A DNA stretch of 64,000 nucleotides from Capronia americana (GCA_016110215.1 JADWQD010000013.1:806001-870000), one strand, 5' to 3'; counted from the first letter of the stretch, positions 1 through 12,644 are shown. Notes: generated by a model not told the origin, from the letters alone. Translations and numbers: made by a program.

Positions 1-561
1 GCCATCATCTTCCAGAATCCCGGCTCCGAAACCCGCCCGCACCGCGGCCTGGGATATCATATTTCGCTGGGCTTCGTTCTTGGGATAGAACTGCAACGCC
101 GCCCTCCCGCCCCTCTTCAGCGAAGCGTACAGTCCATCGAAGAACCTACGCAGCCGGCCTTCGGGGCTCACGCCGGTGCTCTCCGCATTACACAGCCACT
201 GCACCGCACTGATCGACACGGCTGCATCGAAGCTGCCAGCCCGAAATGGTATGCCCTGGCCCATGTCTGCAAGGAACAAATCCCCCTCGACATCTTCTCT
301 TTGAAGCGCGATGTCCAGCATCGAGGGCGAAATGTCCATGCCCACCCAGATGTGGCCTTCTTCGGAGAGGATTTCGCCCGACAGCCCGGAGCCGCAGCCA
401 ATGTCGAGGATAAGTGATGGAGTGGCCAAGTCGAGGAGATCAAGCGCCCGATGCGTCATCGAGGACTGAATGGCCTGGATGCGCGAGGACGTCGTGTATT
501 TGGCGGAGGCGGTGTCATCGTAGTATAGGTCTGGGGGGAGGAGGTCTTCAGGGCGCGACAT
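1..561 (-). CDS. bud23: 18S rRNA (guanine-N7) methyltransferase Bud23, 3' part cut by window edge
   Basis: The reading frame runs from an ATG at 561 to the window edge without a stop, giving the first 187 residues; the C-terminus lies outside. It starts MSRPEDLLPPDLYYDDTASAKYT, which matches the Bud23 family N-terminus, and the SAM-binding motif I LDIGCGSGLSG follows at about residues 51-61. A later FDAAVSISAVQWLCNA segment is the post-motif II region. Bud23 methylates a guanine of 18S rRNA with partner Trm112 and is needed for small-subunit biogenesis in the nucleus. No intron is seen in this part. The basic C-terminal tail expected for the family cannot be checked here. The identification rests on family-specific N-terminal and motif residues and is firm. 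Confidence 0.93.
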   Translation of the reverse strand, partial: MSRPEDLLPPDLYYDDTASAKYTTSSRIQAIQSSMTHRALDLLDLATPSLILDIGCGSGLSGEILSEEGHIWVGMDISPSMLDIALQREDVEGDLFLADMGQGIPFRAGSFDAAVSISAVQWLCNAESTGVSPEGRLRRFFDGLYASLKRGGRAALQFYPKNEAQRNMISQAAVRAGFGAGILEDDG

Positions 562-1843
562 TTTGATCGTTGATGCTGGAGATCAGACTGCAAATTGACT
601 TGGTTTTTGGCAGCTCTAAGGGAGTGCCAGCGGCACAGGATGGTTGTTATTGAGTATACATTTTGCGCAGTCCAGAGTGAAAGGAAGGAAACACGATGTA
701 ATTGAATTTTTGTGGAGCAGACCAAATTGTTGCTCCGCACAATGATGTGGGCGCTTCAGCCTCGTCAGGATGACATAAACCTCAGCCTTGTGCAAGCAAT
801 CCTCCACCCTATGGAAGAGCGACTGAGTAAAAGCCAAGATGAGCTTGGATGAGTTCAGATCTGCTCGCCAACTCACCCTGGATGGGAACAAGATGATGGC
901 GCCGCGTGCTCAACGTGAACTCGCAGGAGCTGAGCGAGAGATCGCCTCGAGGCACACACACATTGTGGCCGTCACTCCAAGTCCGCCAGCACGGGCCTCC
1001 ACCCTCAAGACTTTCCGCTGGACTATCAGAGGTGTACGGACGACTTACTACCATGCCAGACTGGACACCACCGAGTTCCCAATCTGCAAGATGGTTCTGG
1101 GCCGCTTTGTCTGACGCAGACTTGCAATTTCGCCAAAGTCCAACCTTGGGCCCGGGTACAACATTATCGTCAGCCTGGATCGAACCACATTTTTCCTCAG
1201 GGCATTGCGTGCATCCATCCTAACTTCCAGTGCGCGTTGACCCATTGCTCATCAGTTCGGGCAGGTCATACGTCTAGTTGGTGGCGCGCCCGATAAAGAG
1301 AGACTGAACTCCAGCCTGAAATTTGTCACAGTTCACCACTTGCATGGTCATAATGACAAGGTAGTCTTGCCGGATAGTTTTTATCAATGCTGGGCAAAGT
1401 CAAGTATGGTCTTCACCTTGCATCCCGGTTAGATTAGACACCGCGAGGGCGGCAGGTGAGTGTAGGTGGCACTCGTATGGAATAACGTTGTTCCGTGGTT
1501 TCACTCACAGTTTTCCGCCTGTGTCTGCAACTGCAACCGCAACCTTTAGCTAGCGAAACCGTCGATGCGAATGGCAATGTGGAATTCGGCTTATGGATGC
1601 GGTAGCAATCCCAGTCTGCCGTTTTGCATAGGCTGAAAGCCTGTATTGTATGTACAAAGTCTTCGTTCTATGTTGACACGCAGAAGCCAGTTTGTCCGCC
1701 TATTGTACGCCAGTTCCAAATTTTGCCTGTCAGACCTCCGAAGTGGTGGCAAGTAGTTGTCAAAAGAAGGTGTGTGCTGGAGCGAGAATCCAGATACAAA
1801 GGTGAGCTCTCCAAATTTACGTTGTGATATTGTCTCCTGGACC
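562..1843. other. Intergenic region, no gene recognised
   Basis: This is the 5' flank of bud23 (minus) and the 3' flank of the permease (minus). Short open frames on both strands lack conserved motifs and mostly overlap one another. No repeat or RNA gene was seen. Confidence 0.5.
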
Positions 1844-3576
1844 TTAGTCCTTCGTGTTTCGGTCCGAATCAGCCACCACAGCGTCAATGACGTTCTTGTT
1901 GAGTCCTTTCCAGTTCTTCTTTCCCCAGATGAACCAGAGTGCCAACGCCACTAGCTGAACAAACGCGTTGATGGGGAGCGCATAGTTCATGCCCGAAGCC
2001 GTGACCGGAAGGAACGACGGGAAGCAGAGGAAGATCATGATGTATGCAGAGTAGACGACCGCGAAGACGTTGATGTATACGCCGAATCGACCGAGCGACC
2101 ATCCAGAAGGCTCGACTCGCCTATCCCATCGAGCCCACAGCATACAGGCAATGGCCATCAGGTAAGACTGGTACAAGCCAAGTGTCGACAGAGCAACAAT
2201 GACGTTGAATGCAATGCTGCTGCCAATGTTGAGCAGAGCCAACAGCATGACGATGAAGATTGGTAACCAGACTGATCGGACAGGGATGCGGTGCTTCGGG
2301 TCGATTTTGGCGAAGTATGCTGGCAGCGCTCCGTCACGAGACCAAGCCCAGGTCAATCGAGAAGCGGATGCAATACTGCCCAAGTTGCAGGCCAGGGTGA
2401 CAATCATCGACAGACCGACCATTGCCGAACCAGCCTTAACAGATTGCGTCGCGTTGATGCAAATCAGGAGGAGCGGATATCCCGAACCCAGGAGATCGTC
2501 CACATCTCCAGAGCAGAACAGAATGACAAGGACCATGCCATAGGCAAGGGCGCCGTTCATGACGATACTCCAGAACATGGCTCTCGGCACCGCATGTCGC
2601 GCCTTTCGTACTTCTTCGGACATGTGGACAGCTCCATCGAATCCTGTTGTCTCCATATCAGCACGTGTTGACAGAACGTTTCTACTGGGTGACTACTTAC
2701 CGACGAACCCCCAAGTGGCGGTGAGCATGCCCAGGTTGAAGGAGATGTACTCATTGTTCCATCCAGAAAGGGCCGTCTTCTCCAAGAAAACGAAATCTGC
2801 ACTGTGCCGAGGGGCCAAGGTAACCAAGACCGAGACGAAAACAATCCACATAATGACGTGGAGAAGGCCGGACAACATTTCAATCCACGGAATTGTCCAG
2901 AAGGCAAACTGGTTCATCAAGCCCTGGACAATGAGCAAGGCGTAGATGATCAAGGTCACATGCCACCCATGAGGCACGTAGTTTGGATAGCTTGCGATGA
3001 CAAGAGCTTGGATCATCAGCGCAGCGATGTTGGCCACGCCGGCCAACAGCGAAATCCAGGAGAACCATGTGATCCAACCTTGCATCCATGTAATGAATCT
3101 TCGGTGTGCGGGGGGCGCCAGGTAATGAGTCCAGTGATACTGTGCACCTGCAATGGGTTGTACGGAAGCCATCTCGGCCATGGAGGCTACCTGGCACAGT
3201 ACACCTGTGATGACGATAAAATAGCCGAACGAAAGGGCGCGTGGGCCACCATTCCAGAAGAAGAATGCAATGTTTCTGAGTACCATTAGCACTTGCTGAC
3301 GTTGACCATAGAGGGCCGAGCGTACGAGGAAATGGCCTCCCAAGATGACATGTAACTGAGCGCGAAGAAGAAGATCTGGGCAAAGCTGAAAAGTCTCTGC
3401 AATCGCGGTCAGTACTGTGTCCATGGACTCGTTCCTCGACTACGTACTCGGACTCGTGTCGAAGTGTTTCTCGTTTCTTCTGTCCGGTGACCCGGATACT
3501 GGGTCTCGAATTGGCCCTTCTCATCTTCAATGTTGACTTGAGCCGTCTTGACGGGAAGCATCTCGTGGGATTCCAT
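1844..3576 (-). CDS. APC-superfamily amino-acid / GABA-choline type permease
   Basis: Four exons were deduced: 3576-3448, 3396-3326, 3275-2701 and 2643-1844, with GTACGT, GTACGC and GTAAGT donors, joining to 524 residues. The product is a polytopic plasma-membrane transporter with about 12 hydrophobic segments. The third exon junction rebuilds TWGFVGFDGAVHMSEEVRKA, the glycine-rich loop and acidic/basic motif after TM6 that is diagnostic of the fungal GABA/choline/amino-acid permease group (AAT family). NIAFFFWNGGPRALSFGY near residues 67-85 corresponds to TM1-TM2. A hydrophilic N-terminus of about 45 residues is cytosolic. An in-frame ATG at 3660 would add 28 residues; I prefer 3576 because the hydrophobic upstream stretch does not fit the family. 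The substrate cannot be told from sequence. The family is firm; the exact start is not. Confidence 0.86.
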
Positions 3577-5935
3577 CTTGGGTGCAGATACTGACGCGAG
3601 CGGCTGAGCTTGCAAAATGAGGGTGCTGAGGGGTGAGAAGGAAAGAAGAAAGAACGACAAGAGTGAAGCTGCAGCTTATGCTTGCCGAAGTTCCCCTGAA
3701 AAAAACGTGGCCAACGTGCCGAAATTGGGTCTAATCCAAGGCAGGGCAAGCAAAGCGTGCTGAAAGAACGTGGACGTTCGAAGGAGCGGCGAGGTTGATA
3801 AGAGCTACAGCAGGTGGAAAACAAAGGCCTCGATCGGTACGAGTATACCCTCGTTAGCCACGCCAGATTTGCCCAGGGAAGTAGGAGTGGAGGCATGGGC
3901 ACATCCCGCCAATGGCATGGCCTCGTCTAGAGGACGATTTGACGGTGAGGAAGGACCATTGTACCCCAGTACGCCCCTGACACCGATCTCCAGTGAACGA
4001 GTAGGTGGCACAGTCATTGAACTCTGCCCTCGAAGTCGAGCCAGGCGAAGTTCCCCACCGCCGAGTACTGTTGCACTGAGCCGGAGCGAGCGCCAGCCGA
4101 TGTCGAAGCAGACGGGATGGCGTGAGCTACTGGGTAGTCGCTGTCTGCGCGAGACAATCAAGGCCCTGCACAGGCCGTCCTAACACCAAAGCAGCAATAC
4201 CCCGTGCGAGTATCATCCTGCGTGATAAGGGACGGCAGGGTCTGCATTGGTACAGAGGGCACAGTACCCCAACCAACTGCCGCGATTGGTGAGTTGAGAG
4301 GCAGTTGATGCGCAGTAGTGCCTACTTCTGTACGTGAAGAGTTAGCGTGACGCGGGCCGCTAGTTGTGACTGGGCGGGAACAACCGGACGTGCAACCTAG
4401 TTCCCCGAGTGCCGATCTGTCCCTACTTTTATCTAGCGCGAATGCGCCATGGAAAATCGAAACAGCACTGAGAGAAGAGTGAGCGAGTCTTGAGCTCTGA
4501 CACCTAGAATTCACATTGGCTCTTCCTGCATTCCAACGACAATGACAGTGGGCCAGAGTTTGCCTGTCGCGTCTGTGCAGCGTGCCATCATGACCTGACC
4601 GTCACTGAAGTGTCAAATGTTGCATAAGCCAACCGCCTCTTTTCAGATGTGACCTCGGCCTCCTACCAAGCCGCGATCGACAAGCGAAGCAATGGGCACT
4701 TTATCATCGCTGGTGGATCAACCACGGAGCAACCTTTTCGCTTTCCCCAGGCCTTTGTTAAGGGGGGCCGCTTTTTTCCGTTAGCGTGGTGCTATCGACC
4801 GGGTTTGCTTCCTCTGAATCCTCGAAGGCTTGGGCGAAGCGTCTTGGCTACCCGTATTGCCAATATCCATGGGCCCTGTTGTTGTGGTGGCTCTCGAATC
4901 AAAGTCCAAGGCACAGAGTCTTATCGTCCAGATCATCGCAACCTTTCAGAGATCAGCAGTACACGATACACAGTAATTCTGATCAGAGTCTAGGAGGTAG
5001 GAGCGTCTGAGGCTGGCTCGATGAGTGGCATCTCCTTGCAGGGACGGCAGCACCTGGCCAGAAGCCTCTGGGGCGAAGGAATATTCCGTAACTCGATTCA
5101 ACTGGTCAGCAATTTCGCATCCAAACGCACGCCAGCGGTCCAGAAAGGAAAGGCTCAGCAGGATCCATTAGCTACTGTACCCTGCACGGATGTATGTTGC
5201 GCGCCATCCGAGACCCAGGGCGAATACGAATGGCCTGACCAGCTTGCCTACGTACGGGGTAATACTGAGAGGCTGAGTTCCAGCAACCAGGCTGCAAACT
5301 AAAGCCCGACTGCTCTTTGTTTCGCGCGGAATCGCTTCGCTTGATCGTTTCGTTCCTGCATCAACACGGAGCACCGAGCTCAACAAGAGAGGAGCGCGTC
5401 GATCAGTGCGATATTCCAAGGCGCTCCCGGGGTTCGGTCAATGTTACAGTACAATCTCCAGGGCACCAAACCTTGATAACAGAGGCATCTGGGAAGGGTC
5501 GAAGCCAAGCGACCTGAACCGGAAACCAACTCAGTGCGACAGATTGGGTCTGGAAGGCTGGTCAGGTAAGTGAATCAATGGCGCCGCTCCAGGAGAAACA
5601 AGCAACCGGGATTGCGTTGGCGTTCTATTCTGCATTAGCATGCCATGTTCCTGACACCCGGCAGGGGATAGTTTGGACTACGTACAACCGACCCATTGCA
5701 CGTTCTCAGCGCATTGAGAACATCCTGTGGCATTGTCTAGCGTCTTGACTGTCGGCCAGGAACTTCTTCACCACAACGTGGTGTCTGGGCTTTCGACCCA
5801 TGAATCCACCTCGAAACTGGAGTGATCTGCAGTGATATACCATACCATCCTTTCCCTTGGTGTCGACTGCCACTCCGTTAACAACAATCTCGAACGCGCA
5901 ATACACAACCACCTCGCCCAACCAGGCCTCTCAAC
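3577..5935. other. Intergenic region of about 2.4 kb, no gene recognised
   Basis: The gap lies between divergently oriented genes (permease minus, rhodopsin-like plus) and probably holds both promoters. Open frames of 60-137 codons occur on both strands but show no domain, no consistent start context and no joinable exons. No repeat family was recognised. Confidence 0.5.
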
Positions 5936-7348
5936 ATGTCGAGTAGTCAAGGTGGCCTCTATGAGCCACTCCTTCCGCCGCTCCAGGATATCACGGCCAA
6001 CAATAGAGGTCCGATCGCATTGGCAACTGCGATCACCCTTCTCATCATCTCTACCTTGACGGTCGTCGTCAAGCTCTGGACTAGGTTTGCAACCACGCGA
6101 AATTTTGGCTTGAACGATGCTGCCATTATAGCAGCGACAGTACGCTTTGCTCAGAACTCTTCATTAGGTTCGCGTTGGCTAATATTTGCGCAGGTCTTTG
6201 CGTTTGGCCAGTCGATTACCTTAGCAGTTGCCACGGACCATGGCCTGGGACGACATGTTACGGATCTTCAGGATTCAGAGATCGCCGAGCTGAGCAAGGT
6301 AGGTGCCCGTTTTATACCCAAACCCGACAGCTGGTGCTGATGGTGTTCCAGTTGTTCTTCGCGTCCAACATTCTGCTCGTTCTAGCACTGGCCAGCGCCA
6401 AAGCAGCGGTGACTCTGCTCATCATTGCGATCAAACCTCTGCGATTTGTGATGTTGGCTTGCTATGCAATGCTTGGCCTCATTGCCGTGTGGTGTGTCGT
6501 CGGCGTGTTTGTTCTAGGTTTCCAGTGCTCCGGGCCTGATCGTTGGGTGCTCGGTCCGAACTCAGGTCCAGAGACTTGTATCGACCAGTACGCAATGCAA
6601 GTAGCGCTGAGGACCATCGACATTGCAACAGACGTCGGGATCGTTATCTTGCCTGCATTTATGATGCGGTCAGTGCAGGTCAACGCCGGCAAGCGCTGGA
6701 TGGTGATTTTGCTGTTCGCAATCAGGCTGATGTAAGTGCTCGCCCATTTCGCTCTCCTGCATCATCTGACGGGAATTCTCCAGCACGCCCATATTCACAG
6801 CCGTCTCGATTGTCGCGTACGACGATTTCTACCATTCAACGCCTCAGGATCGCCCCTGGCACGCGGTCGTACCCTCTGTTTGGACTTCCTGCGCCTTGAA
6901 CCTGTCCATCGTCACGGCTTGCATTCCCTCGATCAAGCGTTTCCTTGCCGACTGGGCGGCCGGTCTCAGTGCCATTACCATATCGGAGCCTTTCGAGTTG
7001 GAGCACTCCAGCGGCAAGACTGGTCTCGGAGACAGCGGCACATATGCATTGGGCAGCGGTATGGGAAGCAAGATTGCCACAAAACTGGGCCTGTCCTCTA
7101 CCAGCAAGGCGGAGATCACTTCGACCGCACGAAGCCGCAGTGACCCGGACGATGACGAAGTCCTGAGAGACAACACTGCGAGGAATCGCTCTCGCGGTGC
7201 TGGCGGCCGACAGCCCGACAACACGTCGGATAGCGTCAAAGGCCTTACAGACGGAGTTATTATGCATTCGATCGACTACAGGGTCGAGTACGAGGACCAG
7301 ACCACCGACAACCGCGACTGGAGCAGTCGCAGCAGCGGGGGCCGGTAA
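5936..7348 (+). CDS. Fungal rhodopsin-domain integral membrane protein (seven TM)
   Basis: Four exons, 5936-6139, 6194-6298, 6352-6731 and 6784-7348, give 417 residues. The first 290 or so residues hold about seven hydrophobic helices, beginning with GPIALATAITLLIISTLTVVVKLWTRF. The layout WTRF...DDA-like NFGLNDAAII, then GLGRH near residue 86, and the late WTSCALNLSIVTACIPSIKRF segment are typical of the large fungal family called rhodopsin domain-containing (Pfam Fungal_rhodopsin), whose best-known relatives are Pth11-like receptors. The C-terminal 110 residues are polar, rich in Ser, Gly and Arg, and presumably cytosolic. There is no CFEM domain in front. No retinal-lysine assignment can be made and the ligand and function are unknown for nearly all members. 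The acceptor at 6351 is the least certain junction. Confidence 0.82.
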
Positions 7349-8332
7349 TTGAACGCTACAGACACGAGGATATGAGGCGTTCGGCGACCGGTACATGTAG
7401 ACCGTTGCCAAAAGAAGAGGGCAACGAACATATGTACAATACTGCACAAAATGCTAGAGGCTGGCGGTCCTTTTCTATCGCGCAAACTCGAGATTCTGGT
7501 CAGGCCACGTAATTCATTAGTCGGAGGGTGGGATTCCCGCCAAGGTCAGCGGACGGACCATGTCGGCGCATCCTCGCATGCGTCGCCGTGGACAGCGCCA
7601 GCATGCCCTCTTCCCCCCTCGACATTTCCAAACATTCTTTCGCTCTCACGACGTCCTTCCTGTGGAGCGTTGTCGATGAATTAACCTCATGGATTCGGCG
7701 ATCCCCCGTCGAATGCTATTTGTAAGAGAATCCACCGGGGAAGTCGGAGTCACGATGCGGCTCTTACCTAACGTTGCTAACTGATTTTAGTCGATTGTGT
7801 TGCTTTTCTCCAAACCTGCCAAGACCATTGCAAAACCTCACTCGCGCCTCACCCAGCGTTCACATGGGGTACCTTGAGGCATATTAGTACCTCGTAAATC
7901 ACTTGTGATTGCTGTGAAGAAGCAAATGCTGAGGCGCGTCAAGGTGCATCAATAGCGTCGCCAGGACATACTCATCCCACAATGTTGGCGAGATTTGCAT
8001 CCAATAGGCATCTGACAACAAACTCACTACACCCTCGCAGATGCAGAAGGCCTGAAAATAGCCGAAGCTTTCTGGTCGGCAATGACACCTTCTCCTTCAG
8101 CCGCATCGGCTGTCCAACCGCACGGCGCGACTTATCTAGCCGGGAGAAAGATTTCAACATACGCGCTTCCCGTGCAAGCCATCGCCCGTAACTTCCACGT
8201 GAATTTATAACCCGAGAGCAATGTGCAGTACGTTGCTCAAACTCGACCCCCGATAGATTTGTGTCTCATTGTTGGTCCCCACCCCCAAGAGAACAAGTCT
8301 TTCCATGTGTTTGCTCTATCTGTCAGCTAATT
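7349..8332. other. Intergenic region, no gene recognised
   Basis: The stretch holds the 3' flank of the rhodopsin-like gene and the promoter of the HET gene. Short frames only, no motif or repeat. Confidence 0.5.
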
Positions 8333-11300
8333 ATGGCGGACAGCGTTGACGTTAATGGCTCCATGGAGTCGAAACCGAGCGGCGGCGCCGGTGGGAGTGA
8401 CACCGAGTCACCGAATAAGAAAAAGGTTTCTTTCGCCGAGGATCATGTCGCCGAGGATCATGTCGCCGAGGACCATGTCGCCGAGGACCATGTCATTACG
8501 CCAAAGGTGGCTTCCTTGGAGGAAAACGAGAAAAAGGGGAAAACGGTAATTAAATGCAATGCAAAATCTCGTCTCAGACTTTGTCCTAAACCCCAGATCC
8601 TAGAGACTATGCAGGAAGTGCCAGAGACTTGGCTTGCGGATCGAGAAATTCCTTGTCGAACGCAACGCCGAGCTACCAAGGCGAGATTCTCACGTCTTTA
8701 ACCAAAGTTCCAAGGGGCTGGGTGAAGACGACCTCAACTCGGGATCGACGAAGCGAAAACTGGGTCTTTTGAAAGACATCATCTCGACCAGCGACTACTG
8801 CCCCTTTTGCTGGCTCATTGTAAAGTCCGTCGCGACCAAGAAGGACCCTGGCGGCCAGTTGCGTCGACTTGCTAATTGTTATACGAATTGGGAGATTGAT
8901 GGGCGCGAGCAAACGCAAGGTATCATGAGACGGCGCACTCGTCGTATCCATATCACCTGGGATACGCCTGATCTTTTAGATGCGCATTTCGTGTTCTACG
9001 TTGGACCGTCGAGACATCCACATTCGGATGCGAGGGAGAACTTCGTCAACGAGGTATTATTCCTTGGCCGTCCAATAGAGTCCAAGAGTGACAAGAAGGC
9101 GCTCATGCGAAGTTGGCTTGACCTTTGCTGCCGAACTCACGAGGGATACTGCAGACTCCCGATGAACTGCACTAGCGATTTTGGCGAGATGATCCAGAGC
9201 TCCTTCTTCGGCGTCATTGACGTGGTGACGATGACCTTGACCTCCCTTCCTTACCGAAGGCTGACGGTGGACAAACATTACACAGGTAGCTCTTACCACC
9301 CCGTCCATGTTGCAAGGGATGGGTCAAAACTCGCCTACGAACCATACCTAGCTTTAAGCTATGCTTGGGGCCCCAAATCCGACGAAGGAGCTTATATGAC
9401 CCATTTGGGGAACGTGCTGCACCATCGCCGACCGGGAGGTCTGGAGGAGCGCGTCAACGACTTTCCCCAAGTGACGCGGGATGCAATCAGCCTTGTCCAA
9501 CGCCTCGGTCTACGCTACCTGTGGGTGGATCATTTGTGCGTGGTCCAAGGGACTCGTTCGTTCAAACTCAATTGCGACTATATGGATGCCATTTACGGTA
9601 ACGCCATAGCCACGATATGCGCGGCCGACGGGGGGGACAGCTCAGCCGGATTGAGGGCTATGCACCCCGAGCTGAAACGAGAAGAGCAAATCAAACAACA
9701 ATGCGAGGACATAACTCTCATGATATCCCACCCACCAGAAACGCGAATTCGAAACTCTGTCTGGAACAGTCGAGCTTGGACCTTTCAAGAACGCTTACTG
9801 TCACGACGTTGTTTGGTCTTCTCCGAAGGCCGCGTATATTTCCAGTGTCGGTCCACGGGCATGTCGGAAGACATTTTCGCGGATCAACTGGGCGCTGGTT
9901 GGTCGCTAGACTTGGTAGATGCACCGTCGAGGATCCTCCCCGAGATCCACAGGCGGGCTGTTTGGTTCTATCTCAAGAGCGTGCGCCTTTATACTGCCAG
10001 GGAGATTAGCCGGGACGGTGACATTTTGGCTGCATACAAGGGCATCTCAAATCTCATGGAAGCTACTCTACAGGCACCGTTTATCTTTGGTCTCCCGAGC
10101 TCCCATTTTGACCTTGCTCTTCTTTGGGAGGGAGGGGGCTCAGTCGAGCGTCGCGATGATAGCAACTTTGCTGTGGAGGGAGACACCAAATTTCCCAGTT
10201 GGTCCTGGTGTGGTTGGAAATCGGCTACCATGGATTACCACCCAGGAATGGTTGGGGATTGCGTCGCGAACTTGAATGAGTGGCTCTTGAACCACACCTG
10301 GATCTATTGGTTCATCAGAGACGGCCGTGGGGATCTCAGGCCGATATGGCCAGGCGAGGATGGTCTCGTGGACGAAAGTACTGAAGTGCGATGGAGGGGC
10401 TATGGTGCCACTACTTATGCAGCAGATGTGGACGGACACAGAGAGCCAATACTGATGTATAACCATGGAAGAGTGCCGCCCCTACCACCACCACCACCAC
10501 CACCATCATCACCTTACCATTCTACAAGTGACGATACATTCAGCGCTCTTCACCCGCCGGACAAGGCTCAAAAAGATCACGACTCGGTTCATATTAGAGG
10601 AACTCGAGACTACCGCCGATTCGATGACTACGATGAATACATTCCTATCGACCGAAGTGATGAACGTCATTTGGAGAGAAAGGCTTTTCGAGAAAGAAGC
10701 GAAAGCCACTATTACCCTTCTCGAAGCGAAAGTCAGCATTACCCTTCTCGAAGCGAAAGTCAGCATTACCCTTCTCGAAGCGAAAGTCAGCAATACCCTC
10801 CTCCGGGACCCCACGAGCAGTCTCGAGGGAGTCAGTTTACAGGTCACGACCGGGTACCCTATACTCGCGAGTCTCGCGAGTCTGTGTATCGCGAGCCCGT
10901 GTATCGAACCGATGCTCTGCAGAATCGATACAACGACATCGGTGTTAGAGATCGGGAATATGACGATCGAGCTCAGAAAGGCGATCTTCAACATCAGGCA
11001 GATTCACTCCAGGCTACCGTGCCGCTCGAATCTGGCCGACGGGAAGGCTACTACGTCGACGAGTATGGCCGCCGTCTTCCAGTAGCATACTTGACACTCA
11101 GGAAGTCATTTCCGTTTCGCAAAACCCTGCCTGAAAACCCGTATCGCGTCCTTCAGAGTGTTGGTGGTCCGAATCCCGAGTTCCCGGACCAACCGATATT
11201 ACAATTCTGGACATGGCAAGCCTCCTTTTACGTCATCCCCATGGACGGAGAGGGAATGGACAATTCGCCGTCGCCGCCCGAGCAGCTTCGACGTTACAAT

Positions 11301-11597
11301 ATCGCTGATGACAACAGGGACTGGTGCGGCACGATCGTCCTCGGGCAAGAGCAGGCCAAGGCCTTCAAGAAGGGGAGACACGACTTTATTGCAATATCCG
11401 AAGCCAAGTCGTTCACGGACGAGGAATGCAAGACCTGGACATATTATGTCCCAAAGGAGAGAGAAGATTCCGAATGGGATCTGTTCAACGTTCTGCTCCT
11501 GAAACATGGGGACCGAGGATGGCAACGGGTCGGCTTGGGCAAGGTCTTCCGGGCCGCCTTTTGGAGGGCTCGCTGGCGCGAGATTATCCTCGAGTAA
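8333..11597 (+). CDS. HET (heterokaryon incompatibility) domain protein with internal tandem repeats
   Basis: Two exons, 8333-8545 and 8604-11597, give 1068 residues. The intron (GTAATT...CTAG) is required because it restores the RLCRKCQRLGLRIEKFL segment, the Cys pair that commonly precedes HET domains. The HET domain spans roughly residues 318-470 and shows YLALSYAWG, the block FPQVTRDAISLVQRLGLRYLWVDHLCVVQ, YGNAIATICAADG, and WNSRAWTFQERLLSRRCLVF. HET proteins trigger non-self recognition and regulated cell death in fungi. The N-terminus has four AEDHV repeats directly after KKKVSF. The C-terminal third carries a proline run, a 4 x 9-residue RSESQHYPS repeat and an acidic/Arg-rich linker, then a folded-looking tail with tryptophans. 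The upstream in-frame ATG at 8261 is possible but less likely. Family assignment is firm; what it recognises is unknown. Confidence 0.88.
8435..8494 (+). repeat. 4 x 15-bp in-frame tandem repeat (AEDHV)
   Basis: Four copies of a 15-bp unit beginning GCCGAGGA encode AEDHV four times. Copies 1-2 use GAT and copies 3-4 use GAC for Asp, so the array probably grew by duplication of a two-unit block or was partly homogenised. It lies in exon 1 of the HET gene. Confidence 0.95.
10477..10512 (+). repeat. CCA/CCN polyproline microsatellite in the HET gene
   Basis: A run of mainly CCA and CCC codons encodes PPLPPPPPPP at the start of the disordered linker after the HET module. Trinucleotide runs like this are slippage-prone. 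Confidence 0.85.
10695..10802 (+). repeat. 4 x 27-bp in-frame tandem repeat (RSESQHYPS)
   Basis: Four 27-bp units at 10695, 10722, 10749 and 10776 encode variants of RSESQHYPS. Units 2 and 3 are identical at the DNA level; unit 1 reads RSESHYYPS with an AGA start and unit 4 ends QQYPP. The pattern is that of a minisatellite with degenerate edges and a homogenised core. Confidence 0.95.
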
Positions 11598-12644
11598 GGA
11601 AATGGGCTAGAAGAAGGGGAACGAACAAACCACTCGTCACCAGGTTGACTCGAAGTTCCCCGACCTGGCACTAGATGAAGAGTAATCAATCATTCGCATC
11701 CCGGACCGAGATCGCACGACCACGATGGACCAAAGGAAACTTTGATCTCCCGACAGCCGTACTCGCGCTGCAGTATTGTATTACGATTCATGACTAACAT
11801 ATACAATAACCCCTCGTGGGGTATCTCGATCTCATACTCCGAAGTGACGACCCAGGCTCCGGTCGTAACCACGTCAATGTGTTCTACTATATTGATTTGT
11901 CTTGGCACGCGGAAAACGCCAGAAACGATTGCCCGCTGGCATGGAGGTACCAACTCGTACAGGAAGCCCCGCTAGGCAACCAGCCCAGGAGTGTCAGTCA
12001 AAGCCATGGTAGGATTTTCCTTGCAAGAACTTGGGGTCATTCCGTGAGCACAAACCCCCAAGCAGGAAGTGTTCCAAGGGTCATTAAATGATCCTCGGAT
12101 TTGACCCCATGTGAAACCATGGGGCTGGCAGCACCTTATCGACTGTGGTTTGTTGCTCATGCGGTAGGTCACCTGGAACTAGTGCCAAGAGTTGCCCCCC
12201 TGAGTCTTGTGCACAATGTCGACTACAAGAACCGAATGTGTAGCCAAGGAGCAGGTAAGGCTTCTCCTGCTTACAGATGAGGCCGCGCTGCTCGCGGTCT
12301 CAATATGTCGGGAATTACGTACCAGGTACTCGGTACCGTGCCAAAAGGTTCTCTCATTCAGTCTTTGGGCCCTCCAATGGCCCTACGAATTCGGGGTTCG
12401 GCACTCATTCGAGGGACCTGGACTCCGTACTGTACTCCGCACCAGCAGCCGAATACGCCTTCCGTCCCCATGCGCGTGTTGAAATATACGAGATCTGGAA
12501 ATTCCGTGTCCTCGCATGACTTGACGTCCGTGGACGGAATCGGACAGTCAGTCTCACCGCGGCCTCCCATCCTCTCACCATCTCTTGAATATTTAGTTCC
12601 TAACTTTTGTCCATCAACAGGATGGAGGTCGTCCGCCAGCAATC
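11598..12644. other. Intergenic region, no gene recognised
   Basis: This is the 3' flank of the HET gene and the promoter of the LDI-domain gene. It contains several GTACTC/CGGTAC-type short palindromic motifs near 12321-12440. No conserved coding frame was found. Confidence 0.5.

Noticed and set aside
2880..3902. 340-codon minus-strand frame overlapping the permease
   Set aside because: It is a different frame of permease exons 1-3; the permease frame has TM helices and family motifs and this one does not.
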